A stretch of DNA of 64,000 bases from Asterias rubens. Taxonomy: Eukaryota > Echinodermata > Asteroidea > Forcipulatida > Asteriidae. Made by a program: the position numbers and the translations under genes. How positions within the stretch are numbered: the stretch's first letter is position 1; the number at the start of each line of letters is the position of its first letter. A model generated the notes under the pieces. The model saw nothing but the letters and a program-made list of their open reading frames with translations. It was not told where the DNA came from and ran no database searches. Below, piece by piece: positions 59,236 to 64,000 of this stretch. The stretch is from the NCBI RefSeq assembly GCF_902459465.1, contig NC_047066.1, positions 15,069,047 through 15,133,046 of the forward strand, read 5' to 3'.

Positions 59236-60364
59236 TCACCATTTTGGGGGGCAAATAGGTTTACGTGTAAACACCGCGTGGCCTAAAATGTGCCCTTTAC
59301 TAAATCACGCACAGTGACATTGCCCACCAATATAGTGCATCCAAGATTATTCTGAGGATGACGTCAGTGGAATTCGGTCAATGCATTAGTACACACACTG
59401 TGCACTGATTTTAAACTCCCATCATGTTGTACTTTATTGTACGTATATTTGTATTAAAACATCATTAGTCAGAGTTGCTGTACTGTGTCAATAATAACAA
59501 CTTGAGAGGCTAATCATCCTCCTTTGCAGACGAGAAGCTGAATTGCGAAGGACGCTTATCAAGCTCGTCTGGAGCTTTTTAAAAAGTGCATTATATACAT
59601 ACAAGGATGTGTACACATTACAGTACAATATATGTACAGTTGTTTACATGATTGTTTTGGATTAGGGCGCTATATAAGTTTTGGTATTATTTATACATGT
59701 AGCATGTAATAGCCTAGTTAGCCTACATTTGTACATGTTTTTAATCTCTAAAGGTTACAGGTATATGTACATGTACAGGGCCCAATTTCATAGAGCTGCT
59801 AAGCATACAAATTTGCTTAGCACAACATTTTTGCCTCAATAACAACAGGATTAACAACCAAACTTTCATGTGATTTGCAGGATAAGCAAACAACAGCTGA
59901 ATCCCTGTAACAAGCAATCAACAAATGGTTGACCTCACATGCAGGCCCTAGTCTTTTCTAGTGGAAGTACCCCTTTCAAAGTCAATTATGACCTTGCCCT
60001 CTCACAGACAAATTTCCATATCTTCTATGTCCACAATACTACAGTACACAGCACTGACTCTTCTTAATCCTAATCCATAAAAACTGCAGTGCATGTCATC
60101 CATTGTATGCAAAGGTGTATTTTTAATATTTGTCTGTGCTTCTCCCCGGACCAAGATGTTGCATTTTGTTTTACGCTTCACCTTTTAATCTCTTTTAATT
60201 TTTACAACAATTAATTGACCATATTACTCTGTATTATACACTATTTGCAACATTGAATAAACGTATCTATCTATCTACATGTATCTATTGTAGCTTGACC
60301 TTATAAACACATGTAATATAGCAATCTGCACTAGCTACATGTAGATCACAGACATAAGTGTTAA

Positions 60365-61285
60365 AAGCTGTTACTCATATACACATATTGACTGGCAATG
60401 AGGTAACGAGTGTGCCTATTACATTAGTTCCCTCTTCTGGGGTGGATTTCACAAAGAGTTAGGACCAGTTACTCGTCCTAACTTAGGACTATCCATGCAA
60501 TTTGTATCTCCTAAGTTAGGACTAGTCCTAACTCTTTGTGAAATCGACCCCTGATCACTCACAGACCCGAGGGCGGAGGGGAAATTGACATACATGTACA
60601 CAAGTTACCGAGTTACATATGTGTACATGTACATTGTATGCCACTCAATATGTGTTTTGTAACACACCTCGGTCTTAATGTGAAATATAAAGGAAATTTG
60701 GAAAAGACAGGATGTTTTTAAGTTGCTGTTCACTGTTCATGTTAAGAGAGGGCGCTGTAACCAGTCACTATTTTATATTATAACACACTTCTTGCTCATT
60801 CTGTATTCTGGTTGGCTGAAACACAGTCACGTGGGATGAACTAATATAGGCTAGTGATCGCGCACGCGTGTTTTGCGGGAATAGTACCAGAGCAGGCAAT
60901 TCTTGAATACAGTGCCCGTGGTAACAGCGCCCTCTCTTCACTTGAACCGTGAACAACAACTACAAAACTCCTTTTTCTGTACTTATTTGACATTTAAGAC
61001 CGAGCTGTGACTGGCATAATTCGGTAACTAGTGTACGTCTATTCCCCCTCGGGCCTGTGAGTGACCAGAAGAGGGGCCTATTTCCCTCCGCCTCGGGAAA
61101 TAGGTCGCTCTTCTGGTCACTCAAAGTCCCACATGGGAATAGACCTACTAGTTACCACGTTGCCAGTCAATATGAGTATCACGCGCGCAATGACTAGACT
61201 ATATTACATGTAGTTCACCCCCATATATGTGACCATGTGACTGTGTTTCAGCCAATCACAATACAGAACAAGCGAGAGGTGTGTT
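60365..61285. mobile_element. Rearranged double bipartite element
   Basis: A hairpin with element C in its centre (60375-60655), a module in both orientations (GAGAGGGCGCTG at about 60745 and CAGCGCCCTCTC at about 60928), then a second hairpin (about 61010-61180) and a closing GTGTGTTATAA at 61281. It looks like two units joined or one unit inverted. Confidence 0.6.
60439..60553. repeat. Fold-back element C, about 115 bp
   Basis: GGGTGGATTTCACAAAGAG to CTCTTTGTGAAATCGACCCC, with inner AGTTAGGAC / GTCCTAACT repeats; it can form one long hairpin. It sits in the centre of a bipartite-element hairpin. Confidence 0.85.
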
Positions 61286-61498
61286 ATAATGAAGCTTAGA
61301 ACGATGATTTGGTAACCGCATGAGTGTTGGAATGTTTGGCCGACAGCTGAGTATTTTAAGCAAAAATTACTATTGTACATATTTTATAGGTGCAGAGTGC
61401 TATTAATTTTGTGTATGGCCAGGGCTAGCACCTTCTATTGACCTCATTGTTGTCCATGTGTAGAACTTTTCATCGCATCATGTCAAAAAGAACCTGTT

Positions 61499-61889
61499 TA
61501 AAGGCAGTGGACACTATTGGTAATTACTCAAAATATTTATTAGCATAAAACCTTTCTTGGTGAAGGGTAATGGGGAGGAGTGGATAGTATACAACATTGT
61601 GAGAAACAGCTCCCTCTGAAGTGCCACAGTTTTCGAGAAAGAAGTAATTTTCCACGAATTTGATTTCGAGACCTCAGGTTTAGAACTTGAGGTTTCGAAA
61701 TCAACCATCTAAACGCACCCAACTTCGTGTGACAAGGGTGTTTTCTTCTTTCATTATTATCTCGCAACTTTGATGACTGATTGACCTCAAATTTTCACAG
61801 GTTAGTTACTTTATGGGTACGTATGTTGAGACACACCAACTGTGAAGGCTAGTCTTTGACAATTACCAATAGTGTCCACTGCCTTTAAA
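61499..61889. repeat. Full MITE-A copy with TTAA at both ends
   Basis: TTAA, then AGGCAGTGGACACTATTGG, to ACCAATAGTGTCCACTGCCT, then TTAA. One of the best-preserved copies in the window. Confidence 0.88.
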
Positions 61890-62819
61890 GTTGTTCAAAT
61901 GACACTTAAATTATACTGCCTTACGTATACAATTATACAATACTAGTGTCAGGTATGCATTACATGTACAAAGTATTGATTTTATGCATCACTTCCTAAC
62001 AGAACCAGGGTGTGCATCCCTAACATAGTGGAAATGAAACAGGTGGCTAAGCACTGGGTGTTTAATGAATTATATGATGGCGCACCTTCATTACTTAACA
62101 TGCAACATGAATGTTACTTATTTAACATTTCCTTGCTCAAAGGCAGCTTTTTCAATTAATTTTACCGTAGGACAAGGATTTCACCATTAACTTTGTGTGC
62201 TGTGAGGTAATTTCCAGGGCTTTTCAGGGTAATAAATGAGGCAGTCACTTTGGTAACAGCCTTCCTTCAAAACCACAAAGTTAGCTTTGAAATTTATATT
62301 TAAAACGCTTTGACCATTGTGTTTACTACTGTAAACACTGCACGCTTCCTTTGGAAACCATTGCAACAAGCAGCTTGTACAAAAATACCCAACACAAGGT
62401 CAAAGTAAAAGGTCATGTCCGGCTATGAAATTTTCCAATGAAGGTTAACACAGCATCACAATATACCCAAAACCAAATTGTCTGGGTCTTGTTATTTCTG
62501 TTGACATTTACATCCTGAACAAATTTTGCTTTTTAAAAGAAATATTTATCAGCAATGTCTGGGCATTTGTGATGGTACAAAACAACAGAAATCAAAACAT
62601 ACTGAGGTAAGACCAGTAACTTTTTTGTAGGCGTAGCCTACCATTCATTTTCGAACTGAGTGTACAGGTTCAGCGAGTTTGTACAACCTTTATTTGACCG
62701 GTAGTAAAATTACCAACCAGGAAAGTACCTGTTCCTGAAATGTATTGTTGATAGCCTTTAAGGTTCTTGAAAAAGGTTTGCATGCCCAGTTACAAAACAA
62801 TGGAAACTTACACGTACAC

Positions 62820-62955
62820 AGGCCTACTTCCTTTTTGAAACGGCAAGGGCACCAATGCATTTTGGTCGCCCTACAGATGACTATGAGGGAATGTAAATTT
62901 CTACATACATTGTAGCATTTCAAAGGCACCAAGGTAATGACCAGGGGGCATGGAG
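62820..62955. repeat. Dispersed repeat (same family as 9640)
   Basis: Carries CTTCCTTTTTGAAAC, GGCAAGGGCACC and AAAGGCACCAAGGTAATG. An open frame across it encodes no known protein. Confidence 0.45.
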
Positions 62956-63129
62956 GCAATCAACTCTGTTGGCTTCGTGAAGAACATATCAGGCCTGCAT
63001 ACATGAACCCTTTAAAGTTTGCATAATGGTTAATGGATTAATTAACTGCCTCATCATCATTACAGTTTCTGTTTACAGTAATTTTGCTCTGCGATCGATA
63101 CTTCATATTTCAAGTGCTAAACCGCATGG

Positions 63130-63215
63130 GAAACATAACTGACTGGTTATACTTTAAATAAATTTGGGTCAAACAAAGGCGGATTTACAAGAGCGGGACT
63201 TGAATCTGGTAAAAA
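63130..63215 (-). mobile_element. tRNA-Asn-like SINE, 5'-truncated
   Basis: Tail-side sequence AAACCGCATGGGAAAC and CTGACTGG, then TTTGGGTCAAACAAAGG and a B-box remnant (GACTTGAATC). Confidence 0.55.
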
Positions 63216-63228
63216 TGTCTGCAGATCT

Positions 63229-63481
63229 GGGGCCAATTTCATAGAGCTGCTTAAGCAAAAAATTTGCTTTAAAAGCACGAAAATAGCTCGCTTATTTTTC
63301 ACATGTTACTGGCAAAAATTTCATGCCATATACATTGCTTGTGACTGGTATTTAGCTGTTGTTTACTTAACATAACAAATGAGTGGAGTCGTGGCCGGTA
63401 ATCTGATTTTACTAAAGCAAGGATTGTTTTGCTTAAAAGCAAAATTGTGTGCTTAAGCAGCTCTATGAAATTGGGCCCTGG
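63229..63481. repeat. Fold-back element B copy
   Basis: GGGGCCAATTTCATAGAGC to CTCTATGAAATTGGGCCCTG. It is nearly colinear with 35183-35428. Confidence 0.8.
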
Positions 63482-64000
63482 TAACATCAATAAGTACTGT
63501 GCTTACTTATTTGCATAAAATCTATTATTAGCATTGGCACAGAGGGCTACATGTAAAAAGATATTAAATAACTAAGTTTATCTCAATAAAAATGCTCACT
63601 CTTCACAGTATAGGGCAGTCAATTATTACGTAACAATAACATGTTTTGCACAGGGTCAAATTGTATGGGACACTCACTCACTGGTGTCTACATACACTAG
63701 TGTGTGTACTACATGTACATGTCACCATGGAGGTAGAAATATACTCCATGATGTAACATTTTTAATTGAGTACCAGTAAATGTATTTGACATAGTAATTA
63801 ACATCATGTAGGGCCTGCATTAAGCTTTAGTGCCAAGCATGTTTTTACACATCTCACCATGTTTTTATCGCACGTTTAAACATGGCCATGTGATCTCCTC
63901 TCGGTCAATCAGAATGAACAAAATGTCCTGGGTGTTTATTAGTGCTGGGCAAATAGTGAAATTTTTATATTTGGATACCGCTCGCCAACTATCCGAAATT

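Larger units (their letters stand above)
58991..64000. other. PITP intron 1 and right edge
   Basis: No exon matching the expected PITP N-terminus was found, so this is read as intron 1. It contains dispersed repeats, a bipartite element, MITE-A and fold-back B. Retroposon-tail remnants (GGGCGCTATATAAG at about 59664) also occur. Confidence 0.45.

Overview
This is animal nuclear DNA, not bacterial. Five multi-exon genes with GT-AG splice junctions sit in AT-rich introns and intergenic DNA packed with SINEs, a LINE, fold-back elements and MITEs. The genes are bilaterian. The repeat style (tRNA-derived SINEs, many palindromic MITEs, TACATG-rich simple sequence) points to a marine invertebrate deuterostome, most likely an echinoderm. 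The organism is an inference; no diagnostic marker gene is present.

Layout, left to right. (1) 2697-4628, minus: first three coding exons of a MORC2-like GHKL ATPase, running off the left edge. (2) 11437-17756, minus: complete TMEM248-like two-pass membrane protein, five coding exons, 304 aa; a non-coding 5' exon may end at 20365. (3) 22253-31927, minus: complete ten-exon pancreatic-type carboxypeptidase A zymogen of 419 aa, with a decayed copy of its 3' exon just downstream. (4) 33162-34953, plus: a 5'-truncated, frameshifted LINE inserted inside a MITE. (5) 36016-41319, plus: a four-exon gene for a predicted single-pass cell-surface protein of 594 aa, with signal peptide, IgGFc-binding-type ectodomain, TM helix and proline-rich tail. 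(6) 48173-58990, minus: class I phosphatidylinositol transfer protein, exon 2 to stop; the first exon must lie beyond the right edge.

The genes look like ordinary neighbours, not a pathway. The mobile DNA is the more unusual part. A MITE family (here MITE-A) with TTAA target sites occurs at least 15 times. A second TTAA element (13720-14931) carries an open THAP-domain exon ending at a perfect splice donor. A bipartite hairpin-plus-module element occurs three times. Nested insertions (MITE in LINE, LINE in MITE, THAP element in MITE, fold-back in fold-back, element in SINE) give a relative order of activity.

All exon models were read by eye from splice consensus, conserved family sequence and reading phase. 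For the complete genes the exon lengths sum to whole codons. No transcript data or database search was available.
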